DNA of 64,000 nucleotides from Chaenocephalus aceratus (lineage: Eukaryota; Chordata; Actinopteri; Perciformes; Channichthyidae), in NCBI GenBank assembly GCA_023974075.1, contig CM043788.1:27129980-27193979 (forward strand), written 5' to 3'. The notes below the pieces were generated by a model that was not told the DNA's origin, made no database searches, and saw only the letters and a program-made list of their open reading frames with translations. A program made the translations under genes and the position numbers. This document shows, piece by piece, positions 11,672-24,468 of the stretch; positions within the stretch are counted from its first letter, which is position 1; every line of letters begins with the position of its first letter.

Positions 11672-13694
11672 AGAGCCTGTGACAGCATCCCAACAACTGT
11701 TGTGCAATGAAATATTGGGCTACTAGTAATCTCGAACCGTCAGTTTAAAAAAGAAAAAGCGATACCGTTCCGTTAAATATCAATAATTTCGAACATCGCG
11801 GGGAAATTCCTTCGACTCATTTTGAAGTTTTGGGGGAAGCCGGAAGTGACGTCAATGCGGGAACGCTTCACTCTGCGGCGAGAGAGCCAAACACGGACAA
11901 AGTGTGTTGTCATGCGTAGAAATGGTGAATTACTGAGTTTAGGCACGTTAATAACGTTTTAATGAAGTTGACTACAGTATATTCATATTTGTCAGTGCTT
12001 TCATGTCAATTCGGCGACATAAACATAAATGATCGTGGTGAAGATGATGATTACATTAGGATTACAAATCGGTAGTGAGAGCTGCTGATTTCCTCACGTC
12101 GGATGTGATATAAAAACAAATCGATTATTTTTGTAGTTGTAAACTCAAGTGGATGAAACTACATTTATTAGTGCTTTCATGTCAATTCGGCGAACATATA
12201 TAGATTAAATGATCGTGAGAATGATGATTAAAAATCGTTTGTTTGAGCCGGTCTACATTTCCTGATGAGAAAACAAACCGATGCTTTTTGTAGTTGTAGT
12301 ACACCAACATGGATTAAACGTGTGGTTTTTTTACCACAATGTTGGGGAAATAAATGGATAAAATGCACGGATTATTATTATTATTATTCCCACTCCGATC
12401 GGGACACTAGGTCCACCGTTTCCCCGCAGCGAGGCTCCCCCCATTGACAGTTTACGTGGGCTGGGTGCAGTGGCGGACTGGCCATCGGGACGAATCCCGA
12501 TGGGCCGGTACCGAAGTGGGCCGGTCGGATAAGTCATAGCCCATCCCCCATAGGTGGCGCGTGAGGCTCAGGTTTGGGAAGGCTAAATCACTTCTTTTAC
12601 CTGACGCTGCCCGCCTCCGTCGTCTATAGAAAAGAGATCGACTCAGTGTGCGGAGTTTAAATCTCTCAAGTCATATTACAGGATAAAGGAAATACAGTTT
12701 AAACTGCCGTATGCAGAGAAGACGCCGACGTGTCGCACTTATCATTCATATTACATCATCAATCAGATCATCAATCATATAATATCATTCATAACATATC
12801 ATATATTTCCTTATCTGAGTCAGCTGAGCCATATCTGGCCGTGCAACACTTACAGTGTCACATACTGTATGCAGAAGTATTATGTTGACGAAACACTCGA
12901 GTCAAATGTAATTAAAGTCAGATCCACTCATGTTTTAGACGTGAACGTGCTCTCAGCTGGAGAGAGAAACCCTGGCTTGATTTACCGAGTTGATAACCAG
13001 CGTCGTAGGACCGCTTAGCGAGATCTCGTTTGTTAGTTTGTTGTTGTTAGTTTGTTTGTTACTCAAACATATCCAGGGTATGTTGAACTGTCTTCGTAGT
13101 ACAGGGCACAGGTGGCTAGCAGCGCTAACGTCAAAGACACAGACATTATACATTATATTTGTATTTTACCAGGATGCAGTGACACAAATATTTACATATT
13201 TACATTTACTATCTACAGCACCCGCCGCCCCTGACGAAGTGGGCCGGTCGAGAGTCCCGGGATGATTTTAGTCCCAGTCCACCACTGGCTACATGACCAT
13301 ATGATCGCCCTTATTGACGCACCTAATTCCTAAACTTCTAACAGATACAACATAAAGCGATCCTTCAGCCTCATATGAGCTGTCAGACACGTTTAAAATT
13401 AAACTGTCATCGCTGTCTGAGCTTGCTGCTGTGTGCGCCGTCGTGCGTTTACATGCAGATGCTGGGATCCTGAACGGTGCAGCTGGAGCGCTGTGCCCGC
13501 AATGATGTCACACATAATTTGGCGGGACTTGAAGAATCCCCGAGAAGATCCAGAAAATGGTCAACATTGAAGGGCAGATTAATGGTTATCAAAGTACAAA
13601 TATCCAAAATCAGTTCAGTAACGGTTTTCAAGGGGACAATATTTACTCAAATTGATGGGTTTGGATGATGGGGGAAACTCGTGTCACAGGCTCT
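11672..13694. mobile_element. TTAA-flanked element (piggyBac/Kolobok type)
   Basis: The inverted ends AGAGCCTGTGACA (11672) and TGTCACAGGCTCT (to 13694) are flanked on both sides by TTAA (11668-11671 and 13695-13698). The uninterrupted site, cacttaagtccc, is present in P2 near 17207, so the boundaries are exact. No transposase frame is visible. It carries a nested hAT-like element at 12468-13287. Confidence 0.85.
12468..13287. mobile_element. hAT-like element nested in the TTAA element
   Basis: The ends are CAGTGGCGGACTGG... and ...CCCAGTCCACCACTG, inverted. Flanks gctgggtg and gctacatg match at 5 of 8 bases. The interior 'gggccggt' words near both ends are characteristic of a common fish hAT family. 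There is no coding frame. Confidence 0.7.
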
Positions 13695-16496
13695 TTAAGT
13701 CCCTCTCCCTTTGCCATCAATCCAAAATCAGCTGAGCTGCAACATAATACAGACAGGTAATAATCATCAGAATCACAAAGACATAATATGACTCTGCTAA
13801 AAACACTCACCCATAAATTACGTTTTTGTTTACTGTTTGGAAGTCTCAAATATCCAACAAGTCCTCCAACTCATACGACCAAATGGGTCGATTGTTTAAG
13901 CCCTTATTACGACCAAATATGTCGTTTGTTCAAGCGCTTAATACGACCTATAATTACGTTTTAAAATTGTCGGCCTCTAGTGCTCCCGTTGAATGCAAAC
14001 GTTACAGAGGGTTGTTTATTCACAAATAACCCTCTCTGTAAAATCCTAAATTATAGGATAGTTTGGCCATTAAAACGCTTTATGATTAGATTTCTAGCGA
14101 GAAGTATATATTGTACTTTTAGAATCCACGTCCAGTCGATATGTAGGATCTATAGTTTGATAGATATTACGAAGATGATTTGAGGTTTCGTCAGGAGCTT
14201 CCATGTAAAGTTACGGGTTGAAAACAGTATTTCCGGTCTCGACGTTTTCATAATAAAACCAATGATCAAATGATTTAACAGTGATATCTGCAGTACTCAT
14301 CCACTAAAAAACATCAGTTTATCCTAGTTAATTATACGACATTAATTGGTTTAAATTGTGTACAATGCTTTTGTGTTTTTCCCATAGGTTTTTCTCTTTC
14401 GATTCTGAAAGACACATCTATTTTTTCAGGTTTTGATAGCATAACGGCATTGTAATACACGGTTCGGCTGCATTAAATATTACATATCTGCCGTAGATAT
14501 TTATTTATTGAGCCCTGATCAGAAGACCTTTTGACAAACTGGAAGAGATGCCGCCAAAACTGATTTACGTGACGTGGACCATAAATATATCAACAATTAA
14601 ACAACATCTTCCATTTCTTTTCACACAATACGTCTCCTTGCAGTATCAACACTAATTCGGCTGACTTTTATATTTGATCCAATTTGTAGATAGTCTGTAT
14701 TTACACCATAACGGTGCACAGCTGATAGAAAGGGACTTTTTTTGTAGTTTTTAAAGATATTACTGATTTTCTGAACTACCTTTCCAACTCCTCATGCAGG
14801 TTCATAGTACAATGCATAAGCTTCACATCGAGAGACTGAAACTGTATTTTCCTTTACCGTTCTGTTTTAATTTCACAATAAAGTGAATAGTCATGTTTGA
14901 CATTATTATATTTTAATAACTAGACCACTGGTCTAAACCGCACCTCCTAGAGGTTAAAGCACGTTATTGAATTTAGTTGTTGAATAAGTTATATTTGATG
15001 AAATCATTTAAATATTAAGAGTAGCCTACATACAAAATAGGAGTCAATGATAGAAATATAGAATAGAAAATATCAAGAAGATACTGTAGTGATCTCTACA
15101 ATAAAACAGTTTAGTGCAGGACGTCCAAAGATATTAACAGGAGGATGTGCAAAACAGACACACTGATAAGGCTGAATTTCACTCAGGTGTAACTAAAGTC
15201 TCACTTAAGGGTTGTTTATATTTCACATCATTAATCAGAATCTGCAAAGTAACACAAATAAATGTAGCAGAGAGTAAAAATACCAGGTTAACCTCTGAAT
15301 TGTAGTGGAGTAGAACAAAGTAGTACATGCTGCTGTAACAAAAACATTTCCCAACTTGGGATCAATAAAGTATATCTTATCTTATCTTAAGATGATCGAT
15401 GGCTACTGCCATATTTACTAAATGTGCATCTGAACCTTGACAACTGCATGTTTCAGGCTTATCAATTAACAACAGGAGGGGTCACAGACATAAGACCAGC
15501 TGTTAAATAAAGCTCTTCTGACCTTAGCTGTCATGTGGGTATATTAATGCTGCCCATTATGGACACAAGCAATTTTCACCCATGTATTAATTATATGTTT
15601 TAAATTTGATAACACCAATGTGTTTCGTATCCCCTAAGCCTCCAGGGATGTATACAGTTTAAAACTGTAAACTTCTAATTGTGGGAAATACGAAAACGTC
15701 TTTTAAAACTACAATTCCCAGTAGAGACGTGCCATAGAACATGTTGCGAAACACACAATAGCCAGCATGTGTAATTCTGGGGGGGGGGGGAGGGCTGGGC
15801 TGGACCCGTCCAAGTCCAGTTGTGGATAGTCTGGCGTGGTTCCATTCCATTTCAAAGAGCTGTTTGACACTCGGCGTAACCAAAGCCAAATAATAGAAGA
15901 GTTACGACAACGGAAGTCCAAAAACGGTTATCGTCACGTGGTTCATGTAGACGAGGATCGTTCCCCGGAAGTTCATGGCGGGCAATGTGAATGCATTGAT
16001 AACAGGAGATAGAACTACGATTTTTGGTAATTATTAGTGAATAAAGGTTTTGATTTGCAATATTTATACAACAAATCAATATGTGTATGTATTTACATCA
16101 ATATGTTTTAAAAAATAAAATCGAATTTGCTAATATTAAGTGATAATATTAGGATTAGTGTGAACAACTAGTTTACATGTTAGGCTAACAGTGCCTTGGT
16201 TAAAGAGCCTGTTGCTGTTTATTTATAGCTTTGAATTCTTTCAAACCAATATTATCTTCTTAAACTTGTATGGTAGTCAGGAGCATCACTTTCTAATGTT
16301 TATTGATACATTTAGAGGGAGGGGATCTAAAGTAATGCTTTAAAATTCAGATTAGATTCATTTCTACCATTTTCTTAAATTCATGGTAGTTTCAGTAATC
16401 CCCTGGTAATTGAGGACACAAGCTATCTAAATGACTAATGTCATCGTTATGGCTTTCAGAAAGGACAGGAGACCGACAGGTGACTATCAAAGGACT

Positions 16497-16574
<78 letters not shown>
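16497..16574. repeat. (AGC)26 triplet repeat
   Basis: Twenty-six uninterrupted AGC units are followed by a short (ATG) run (to about 16594). The tract is absent at the equivalent place in P1 (about 11030), so it expanded within this copy. Open frames across it (poly-Ala) are by-products. Confidence 0.95.
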
Positions 16575-16577
<3 letters not shown>

Positions 16578-16729
16578 TGATGATGATGATGATGTTAAAT
16601 GTGTTGTTTTAGGAACATCCATTGCAAATACATGGAATTCAATAAACATTGAATAGCATATCATGCAGTTTGTCGGTGCCTTTTCCTCCGTGTTGTCCTG
16701 GTTTGCTGTGCTGCCTCCTAGTCGCCACC

Positions 16730-16948
16730 ATGGTTTGTTGTGCTGCCTGGGGATGCTCAAATCGCTCAGAGAAAGGAGTACGAATGTACGGCTTCCCCAC
16801 TGACACAGAGCGGAGGAAAAAATGGCTGGCTCAAGTCAGCAGGAGCAATTTCACGACCAACAGCAACAAAATATGTGATGTAATTATATACAAACACTGC
16901 ATTTGCACTTTTTCACAAAACGAAAACCACACCATTGGGAAAGCTTAA
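16730..16948 (+). CDS. THAP-domain N-terminal exon of a P-like element
   Basis: The ATG is in a good context (gccaccatgg) and begins MVCCAAWGCSNRSEKG, giving the first Cys pair of the C2CH THAP zinc finger. RMYGFPTDTERRKKWLAQV follows, matching the central FP...R..W part. The third Cys is in NSNKICD. The following GTAATT after that GAT codon looks like a splice donor, so the last ~25 residues of the open frame are probably intron read-through and the final His would be in a lost next exon. THAP domains bind DNA at the N-terminus of P-type transposases and of cellular THAP proteins. Here the P-like ends make a transposase origin more likely. No catalytic domain follows. Confidence 0.7.
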   Translation: MVCCAAWGCSNRSEKGVRMYGFPTDTERRKKWLAQVSRSNFTTNSNKICDVIIYKHCICTFSQNENHTIGKA

Positions 16949-19161
16949 TGTTTTGTTTAATACAAAAAAACAGGGAAAGGCTTGAAAAACACTGAGAGTT
17001 GAGACTCAGGGTGCAGGGTGAGGGTCTCAGTGCAGGTATTCAGGCTCCATTGAATCCCCCTCTGGTTCTTGTGCTGAGAGAGGGAGCAACAGACAGGAGA
17101 AAGGGTTATACACACCTATATAGCACACCTATTGCCTTGGGGAGATAACGTGTTTACTTATATAAAACAGTAGTATTAAACTTACCTTGTGTTTTCACTC
17201 TCACTTAAGTCCCTCTCCCTTTGCCATCAATCCAAAATCAGCTGAGCTGCAACATTATACAGACAGGTAATAATCAACAGAATCACAAGGACACAATATG
17301 GCTCTGCTAAAAACACTCACTCTTACACACACCAAAGTTATATTTATCTAATATTTAACTCCCTCCACCCCCGCATACAATCCCGTTTAGAAGCCCCTCT
17401 TCTCTAATTCAACATGTTGGACGAAATGACATTAAGAGAACGGAATTTACAATTAAAAGGCTGTTCAACGTGTGTTGCTAACTTGCTTCGGTATGCTAGC
17501 TTAATCTGTTATCTGTAAACGTTCCCTAAATCTACTAATTTAGGGATAATCCACTGACATCCTTTAATACCTATGTTAATTTGAATCAGATGTACTGATA
17601 ATATCCGCAATATAAATCTTTAAACTTCTTCTTACCTTTAAAAGTCTGTCACGAACGGTCTATTATGCTGCAACTCTACAGCTCTGCCAGCCTTGGCGCT
17701 AACTTCCGCGGAACGATTGCGAGGCTCCACGATCCGCCATTGCTGTAAAAAAGTGGTCCATTGGAGTGAACGGAGATGTCGTAACTCTTCTATTATATGG
17801 CTCTGGGCGTAACCTTGTCACACTGCCACTCCAACATCCAATCACAGAGCTTGAGGGCTAATCACGGGGTTTATAAAGCAAAGCGGATGTTGTAGTCCCA
17901 AACAATAGCTGGGGATTCTGGGTAGTGTAGTGTCTTCGGAGACTCTGTCATGTCTAAACTCCGAAAAAAAAATGTGTTTCTCCGAATCGAAGGTTAAAAA
18001 CACAAAAGGATTGTACACAATTTAAACCAATCAATATTGTGTAATTAACATGGATAAACTGATGTTTTTTAGTGGATGAGTAATGGAGATATCACTGTGT
18101 AATCATTTGACAGTGTGGGGAATACTTCCGGTTTTATTATGAAAACTTCGAGACCGGAAATACTGTTTTCACCCACGCTAACTTTACATGGAAGCTGCCC
18201 CATATACAGTACACGTTCTCCTGGCGAGACCTCAAATCATCTTCGTATATCTATCAAACTGTAGATCCTTCACATCCACTGGACGTAGATTATAAAAGTA
18301 CAATATACACTTCTCGCTAGAAATCTAATAACAAAGCATTTTAATGGCGAAACTATTCCACAATTTAGGATTTTCCAGAGAGGGTTATTTGTGAATAAAC
18401 GACCCTCCGGAGCGTTTGCAATCGACAGGAGCATGTTGTTTCTTACACGACCACTAGAGGTGCTACACTTTAAAACGTGACTCTGGGTCGTATTTAGCTG
18501 CTGAACAATCGACCGATATGGTCGTTTTTTGTAGGAGGACAAGCTGCAAATATCCACTCTAAATCCATATCAATAGCAATGTATCACAAAAATAGCTCTC
18601 TTCCTTATTATTGTGTAACGTTAACTATATTATACTAGCTTGAACTCCAAGATGGATATCCTTATTTCACCACCTCCACCCACTACAATCACACGCCCCA
18701 ATGTTATATTTAACTCATATGTAACTCCCTCCACCCCGGATAAAAGCACGTTAAGAAGCCCCTTTTCTCTAATTCCACAACGTTGGAGGAAATAACATTA
18801 GGAGAACGGATGAATAGGCTGTTCGTGGTTAACGTGTGTTGCTAACTTTATCCGGCATCCTAGCCTAATCTGTTATCTGTAAACGTTAAATATACTGATT
18901 GAAGGGATAATCCACTAACATCCTTTAATACACCTGTGTAGTTAATTTGATTCAGATGTTCTGATAATATCCACAATATAAATCTTTAAACGTCTTCTTA
19001 CCTTCAAAAGTCCATCACGAACGGTCTATTATGCTGCAACTCTGCTGCGCTGCTAGCCGCAGATCGGCGTTGTTGGCTCCACGATCCGCCATTGCTGTAA
19101 AAAACTGGTCCATTGGAGTAAACGGAGATGTCGTAACTCTTCTATTATATGGCTCTGGGTA

Positions 19162-19779
19162 CGTCCACACAGCAGCTTTGAAAAAATCTTGAAAATGTTG
19201 GAGCTGGGCGTGTCTGAAAGCTTGGGGATTTTTTGCGAGCAACGCGACCAACAACCAATCACATGAATCTCCCGCCCCCGACATACAAAGCAAAAAACCC
19301 CGGGGATTTTATGCGAGCAATATATATATATATATATAAACTCCCCAAACAGGCGAAAACCTACCAGTTTCACCCACTGTCTCTGCCACCTCCCTCCATG
19401 CCTGGTTCCTCCGGTTTGTATCCCGTTAATAGTTCTGGTCGTAAAGAACCGGGTGATTTGCTACCGTAATTTCTCGTTTGGAATATGAGGAAATGAACTG
19501 CGGTCTGGTTCTCCCTGCTTACACGCGGTTTGATTGGCTAGCGCTTCTACTGTCAGATTTACATAAACGGGATTTGATTGGCTGACGCTTCCAGCTCAGC
19601 TTCAAAAGTAGAAAATTGCTCAACTTTTGAATCCTGAAAATCCTGGAAATCCTGGAAATCTTCGCTTCGCTCCCCCACAATGCAGTTCGGCGAAAAGCGA
19701 GGCAAAGTGAAGTCATCCCCATTCAAAGTCAATGGGCAGAGAAGCGTTGGAAGATTTGTTTAAAGCTGCTGTGTGGACG
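19162..19779. mobile_element. TA-flanked MITE (Tc1/mariner-like ends)
   Basis: The inverted ends CGTCCACACAGCAGCTTT (19162) and AAAGCTGCTGTGTGGACG (to 19779) are each flanked by TA. It is 618 bp with no coding frame and an (AT) run near 19320. Confidence 0.75.
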
Positions 19780-19787
19780 TACCGTAA

Positions 19788-19831
19788 GGGGGCGGGGCGA
19801 GTATCTGAGGATTTCATCGGAGGATGCCATG
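19788..19831 (-). repeat. Resumed end of the family X fragment from 6505
   Basis: The words 'gggggcggggcgagt' and 'gaggatttcatcg' continue the X sequence that broke off at 6705. Confidence 0.6.
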
Positions 19832-20599
19832 GGGCCCTTCTCACTTTGTCTGCGCCATCTTGAGTAGCGTCCCAATGGCCTTATTTTTGCCGGAGGACCG
19901 AGGATCGAGGAGCGATAATGGAGGAGCTATAACCGAGGAACCACCAGACCATCCTTCGATGAAATCCTCAGACACTCGCCCCGCCCCCTTACTGTGTATC
20001 GCTCACTGATTGGACGAGGCAGTGCATGCACTGATCTGATGCTTCTTGATATGAGAGCAGTTTCCCAGCGGAGTGAAGAAAACACATTACTCTCACGGGA
20101 GTCACTCCTCAGTTTATACCGTGTTTTGTTTCTATTAATGTATCATTTAGTGACAAATATGTGATATATATGAACAACAAACTGGTCAAAAATAATTTTA
20201 TTCATTTTGTGGAAACATTTTCATGATCGCTTTTTTCGTTTTGCATATTCATTTATTGTCATTTACATTCAGTCAGTCATTAAGTACTATTAAAATGTTA
20301 ATGTGCTACATATCCACACAAACAAACAAAGTGTGCAATCCAATGAATGTTAATCTAACTGGGTTTTGATAGATAACATATCTCTTTTTCTTCTCTCAAT
20401 TATGTTATTTCTATTGTGCACTCTAATCAATATTAATCTAACTATTGTTCGTTTATACATTTTAAGAATGGCCTTTTTTGAGTATGAGTTCTTATTTGAT
20501 TTTATTTATTGGGGTCTACAACAGATGATACAAATGTCTGTGTCAGTAAATGTGTACTAACAGAGGCGGGGGTGTTTGTGAAAACAACGGGGACAGGGC

Positions 20600-20984
20600 C
20601 ATGGGCGCGGGAAGGGGGGTGCTGAGGGTGCTGCAGCACCCCCTAGCGGCAGGCAGGGGGTGCGGAGCTCCCCTGTCTGAATTATTATTTGACGGTTATT
20701 GCTGCTCCCGCTGTGCATAATATGTGTAATATGTAGCCAATAAATTCCACATTGTTGGTAAAATAATATTTTGGCCTGCCCCGAATGTTTTTTCTGTAGC
20801 ACCGGACAATTCTACCTCAATAATATAATACATTAACCGTGTTTTACATGAACCTCATCATGACACTCGAGAGGACGGCAGGACTGTAATTTCCCGTGTT
20901 CAGTGAATGCAACAGAGGCAAGACACCAGACCAATCAGAGAGTTGCATGGAAATAAAAGTGTGCTTGTGTCATTCAAACCCTCT

Positions 20985-21055
<71 letters not shown>

Positions 21056-21062
21056 TGGGTGT

Positions 21063-21095
<33 letters not shown>

Positions 21096-21880
21096 GACAT
21101 AGCGCATTGAGTGTGTGTGAGAGAGGGAGAGAGGGGGAGAGGTGACAGGGACCGTGTTGTTAGCATCTGGTTAGCTAGCTGCATTAACGGACATACGGAG
21201 CTGTTGCTGTTGGTTCCACAACAAGCTGGAGGAGAGCTCTCCTCTCAGACTGAGAGGCTCAGGTGAGCTAAAGGACTCTCTGAGTGTTTAGATAGTTAAC
21301 TTTAGTCTAAGTTATCTCAGTAGGTCTCAAACGGTTTGGTCACAAATTATTCAAAAGATTATTTCCGCGGCACACCTTCATATGATCATTATAGTTATAA
21401 AACAAATAAGAGAATAAAGGAAAAACAGTTATGAAATACTATATGGCAGTAAAACAAGAATACAGTTTGAAAGGGGAGTGATTTGTAAAATATCCATAAA
21501 GAAAAAGAACATCTGCTTACAGTTGTGTTTCATCTGGGTGTTGAGAGATGTATCCATAGATCTCTTAATGTTACTCTTAAAATGCACCAGATTGATGCTT
21601 TTAACTTCAATATTTAAAAAAAATCTTCCCGGGGGAGCATCCCCCCGGACTCCCCTAGAGGAGGTGAGGTCCGCTCCCCACTCGTACAAAAAAAGTACTT
21701 TACCCCTGCCTATAGGCTATGCCATGAGCTGATTATCGAGCCTTCATTGTAACAGTCGCGGGTGTACTGTGTGTTTGCGTGTGGGGATTGCTTTTGTGCG
21801 TGCTCTATAGTGCCCATAATAGTGTTCACTGGAGTCCAGCACCTCAGCACCCCCACTCAAAATTCCTTCCCGCGCCTCTG
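20600..21880. mobile_element. hAT-type element with perfect 8-bp target duplication
   Basis: GACAGGGC flanks it at 20592-20599 and 21881-21888, and the empty site is visible in the X copy at about 30630. Inverted ends share GGCGCGGGAAGG and a GGGTGCTGAGG block. It contains a long (GT) run and the 'cccgggggagcat' segment also found, inverted, in 43100-43170. No transposase frame is intact. Confidence 0.85.
20988..21094. repeat. (GT)n microsatellite
   Basis: About 107 bp of GT, with three GGGT interruptions near 21050-21068. Confidence 0.95.
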
Positions 21881-22112
21881 GACAGGGCTGCTGTCAGACG
21901 AACAGCTGTGCGGCGTCATCACAAACGGACATCGCTTCACGTGACGCTCCGGAGGAAAGGACGTCCCATTGCTCTTAAAACTAATTTCCCTGCTTCTCGT
22001 GGTTTCCTTGCGTCCCTCCATGCTTCCCTGGTGGGAGGGACTAGTCACAGGGAAACGACGCAAGTGAGGGACGCAAGGAATCCATTTAACCGAAGTGAAA
22101 AGGGCCCACGGT

Positions 22113-22250
22113 CTGGTGGTTCCTCGGTTATCGCTTCTCCATTATCGCTCCTCGATCCTCCGGCAGAAATAAGAGCCATGGGACGGTAGGCTACTCAAGA
22201 TAGCGCAGACAAATCAACTTCCGGTGAGACCGAGGAGCGAGGAGCGAGGA
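22113..22250 (-). repeat. Family X fragment, inverted
   Basis: It is the reverse complement of the X left end (compare 23188-23288 and 24470-24540) and abuts X copy 2 head to head. Confidence 0.65.
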
Positions 22251-22277
22251 AATGAAAATAGTCGACCTGAGACGGGG

Positions 22278-22733
22278 CCATAAACACTAGATGGCTCAAG
22301 GGGGAGTCGCCAGTGTAGCTCACCGGCGGCCATCTTGCCACAGTCAACAACTACTGCTACAGCTGTTGTGAGGTGAGTGATCTGCACAAAAATACTCTTA
22401 ATTAACTCACTGAAATCTTGACTGATTTACAAACGGTTTGGTTTATTATAAACGTTATTATCATGGCTGTGATACAGGAGACAACAAGACATGTTGAAAA
22501 AAAAAGTTAATGATTATAATTATAAGTATGCAGTATCATAACTACATCTTTGATGTTTATAACGAACCAAACCGTTTGAAAATTGGTTGAAAATGGAGCA
22601 ATCGACGGTTATTTCAATAGTGCACCATAGACATAATGTTATGAATGAGCGAGCAAGATGGCCGCCATGTGGCAACGTCGGTCTCCATTGGCCAGCAGCG
22701 CGGGTGAGTCATCTAGTGTTTATATATCTATGG
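22278..22733. mobile_element. Hairpin-forming MITE
   Basis: The ends share AACACTAGATG in inverted orientation. Inner inverted repeats (CAAACGGTTTGGTTTATTA near 22431 and its near complement to about 22580) extend the pairing. It has no coding frame. Confidence 0.65.
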
Positions 22734-23187
22734 TCATAACAGCCTTAACTCTGTATGTGTTTGAGCCACAAAGTTATTATTTCGATTCATAATTTGATAA
22801 ATGATTTAATGATGGAAAATGATTTATATTGCCATGGTGAATAAGTTTTGATGAAATGATTGTTAATTTTATATCGTAAATATGATCTGTTTCCTTGTAC
22901 CTTCCGGTGTGTATTTAAGTGAGGTAATTGAGGACAGCCGGGGTGCTCGGAGACCTGATGAGACGGGGAGCGGAACAGTTTTTCGACCGCAAATTGCAGA
23001 CAGAGATTGGTGTTGCAAATTGGATTGCCGAAATATTGTTTAAAGATTTGTTATTTTGAGACTATTTAAGTCAATACTTTTTTGTTAATAAATTACATTT
23101 TTTTGACTGAAAACCTTCAGCTGCTTATTGTTTTGGATTGCGTGTCGTCAACCCCGCTCTATAGTGGCAAGAGGAAACCCTTGGGGC
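22734..23187. other. No gene seen
   Basis: AT-rich sequence with a possible AATAAA near 23088. It may be a degraded LTR or other repeat; I could not define ends. Confidence 0.35.
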
Positions 23188-23288
23188 CCTTCTCACTTCT
23201 CTTATTTTTCATTTCCTCGCTCCTCGGTCTCGGTCTCACTGGAAGTTGATTTGTCTGCGCCATCTTGAGTAGCGTCCCAATGGCCTTA

Positions 23289-24468
23289 GAGGCTTCTCAA
23301 TACTCAAATTTCCCCTCCTCGACTCCTCGACTCCTCGGTCCTCCGGTAGTGACCGGAAATGAATTTCAGCGCGCCATTTTGAAGGACGTCTCATTTCTCT
23401 AAATGCACACCGAGGATCGAGGATCGAGCGTCGAGGAAGCTCTCTGGAGGAGCTATAACCGAGGATACACTGATGGTTCCTCCACGGCTCCTCCGCGGAT
23501 GCATTTCCGGGAACGGTGGAGGCCGGACTTATCTCAGCCAATGACAGCTCTGCATGCATCCCCTGGATATTATTTTAGAAACTGCTCTCATCGCAACGCG
23601 ATGTTTACAGAGAGAACAGCTGTGAGGTCCTGCAGAAAGCAGAGCAGTGTGTAAAATATATATCACTCAGTATAACAGGCCTACTCTCTTTATTTGCTTT
23701 AGTTTAGTAGATATCTACAAACAAAGAGTCGATATTTTTCTACAACCATTTAGTGCTTCACATAATAAATACACAACGGCTGTAGCCTGATTATGCTTTA
23801 GGAGCTGTAGGTGTGTGTGGTACAGTGTGTAGGTGTGTGTGTGGTAGGTTACAGTGTGTAGGTGCGTGTTGTACAGTGTGTCGGTGTGTGTTGTACAGTG
23901 CGCAGATGCGGCGGACAGACAGGTCTCAGTTGGTTTGGTGTCCTCTGCTTACTTTTAATACTTGCAAATACAACTTTTGGCCTGTAATTTCAATTCCCCA
24001 TTTCAGCGACCAGAGAGAGGGGGGGATATATCCAGTCTCTGATTGTGTTACGTTATTATGGAGAGTGCTCTCATACTTTAAATTGCATATATTTATATAA
24101 ATATATTTGTATGTGTGTGTGTCCGCATCTGTAGCCTGTTATTGTCTCATTATACCGCACTCTCAATGAATTCAAATTAAATATGTGGGGGAACAATGTT
24201 CAGCTGATCTCACAGAGATTATAAAATATGACAAACACTCCAGCTGATGCAGCTGTTGCCACGTAATAATGAACGGACGTCGCTTTAATATGACCGCTCA
24301 GAGGAGAGGAGTTCTCATTTCTTTAAACGTCTGCTGCTTCCCCTCCTCTCTCCTCGGTTCCCCTCCTCGGTCCTCCGCTCGCATCTCCTGTGGGCGGGTC
24401 TAAGTATCGAGGAGGGGAGTCGAGGAGGGGAGTCGAGGAGGGGAAATTTGAGTATTGAGAAGCCTCTC
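23289..24468. mobile_element. Family Y element with inverted ends
   Basis: The ends GAGGCTTCTCAATACTCAAA (23289) and its complement (to 24468) match over at least 28 bp. It has GA/TC-rich edges related in style to family X and a 23520-24300 middle shared with 30840-31560. The flanking CTTA on both sides is a possible 4-bp duplication. Confidence 0.7.

Larger units (their letters stand above)
15881..17805 (+). mobile_element. P-like (THAP) element P2, 1.9 kb
   Basis: It is bounded by a perfect 8-bp target duplication GGCGTAAC (15873-15880 and 17806-17813), the size made by P elements. Inverted ends share AATAGAAGAGTTACGACA. It carries a THAP-domain frame at 16730 but no RNase-H-like transposase core, so it is an internally deleted, non-autonomous copy. 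It sits inside foldback element A, itself inside P1. Confidence 0.85.
13855..18545. mobile_element. Foldback element A with ~550-bp inverted arms
   Basis: The arms are about 13855-14420 and the complement of about 17960-18545; they share long collinear stretches, for example 'aaataaccctctctg' and 'gatttctagcgagaagt'. The middle shares 'cggcattgtaatacacggtt' (14443) with elements B (32664) and, diverged, C (46058). It contains P2. The outermost ends are eroded, so limits are approximate. 14420-15880 holds only family sequence, an old LINE tail near 15350-15390 and a hAT-MITE remnant. Confidence 0.7.
10053..19157 (+). mobile_element. P-like (THAP) element copy P1, split by two insertions
   Basis: The left end (agaagagttacgac near 10067-10080) and right end (gtcgtaactcttctattat near 19130-19150) are inverted and match element P2. 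Sequence collinear with P2 occurs at 10060-11671, 13695-~13830 and ~18660-19157. The intervening blocks are a TTAA element (11672-13694) and foldback element A. The left terminus is eroded and no target duplication is certain. Confidence 0.65.
19832..22112 (+). mobile_element. Family X element, copy 2, split by a hAT element
   Basis: It begins GGGGCCCTTCTCACTT and ends AAGTGAAAAGGGCCC (inverted). It is GC-rich at the edges with repeated 'gaggagcga' words and AT-rich in the middle. The middle (20060-20590) is nearly identical to 30097-30640. Excluding the hAT insertion it is about 1.0 kb. No coding frame was recognised. Confidence 0.65.

Noticed and set aside
16392..16760. 122-residue frame with a long alanine run on the minus strand
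   Set aside because: It is only a reading of the AGC triplet repeat; nothing on either side resembles a protein.
20896..21184. Val/Cys and His/Thr repeat frames on both strands
   Set aside because: Direct readings of the GT microsatellite.
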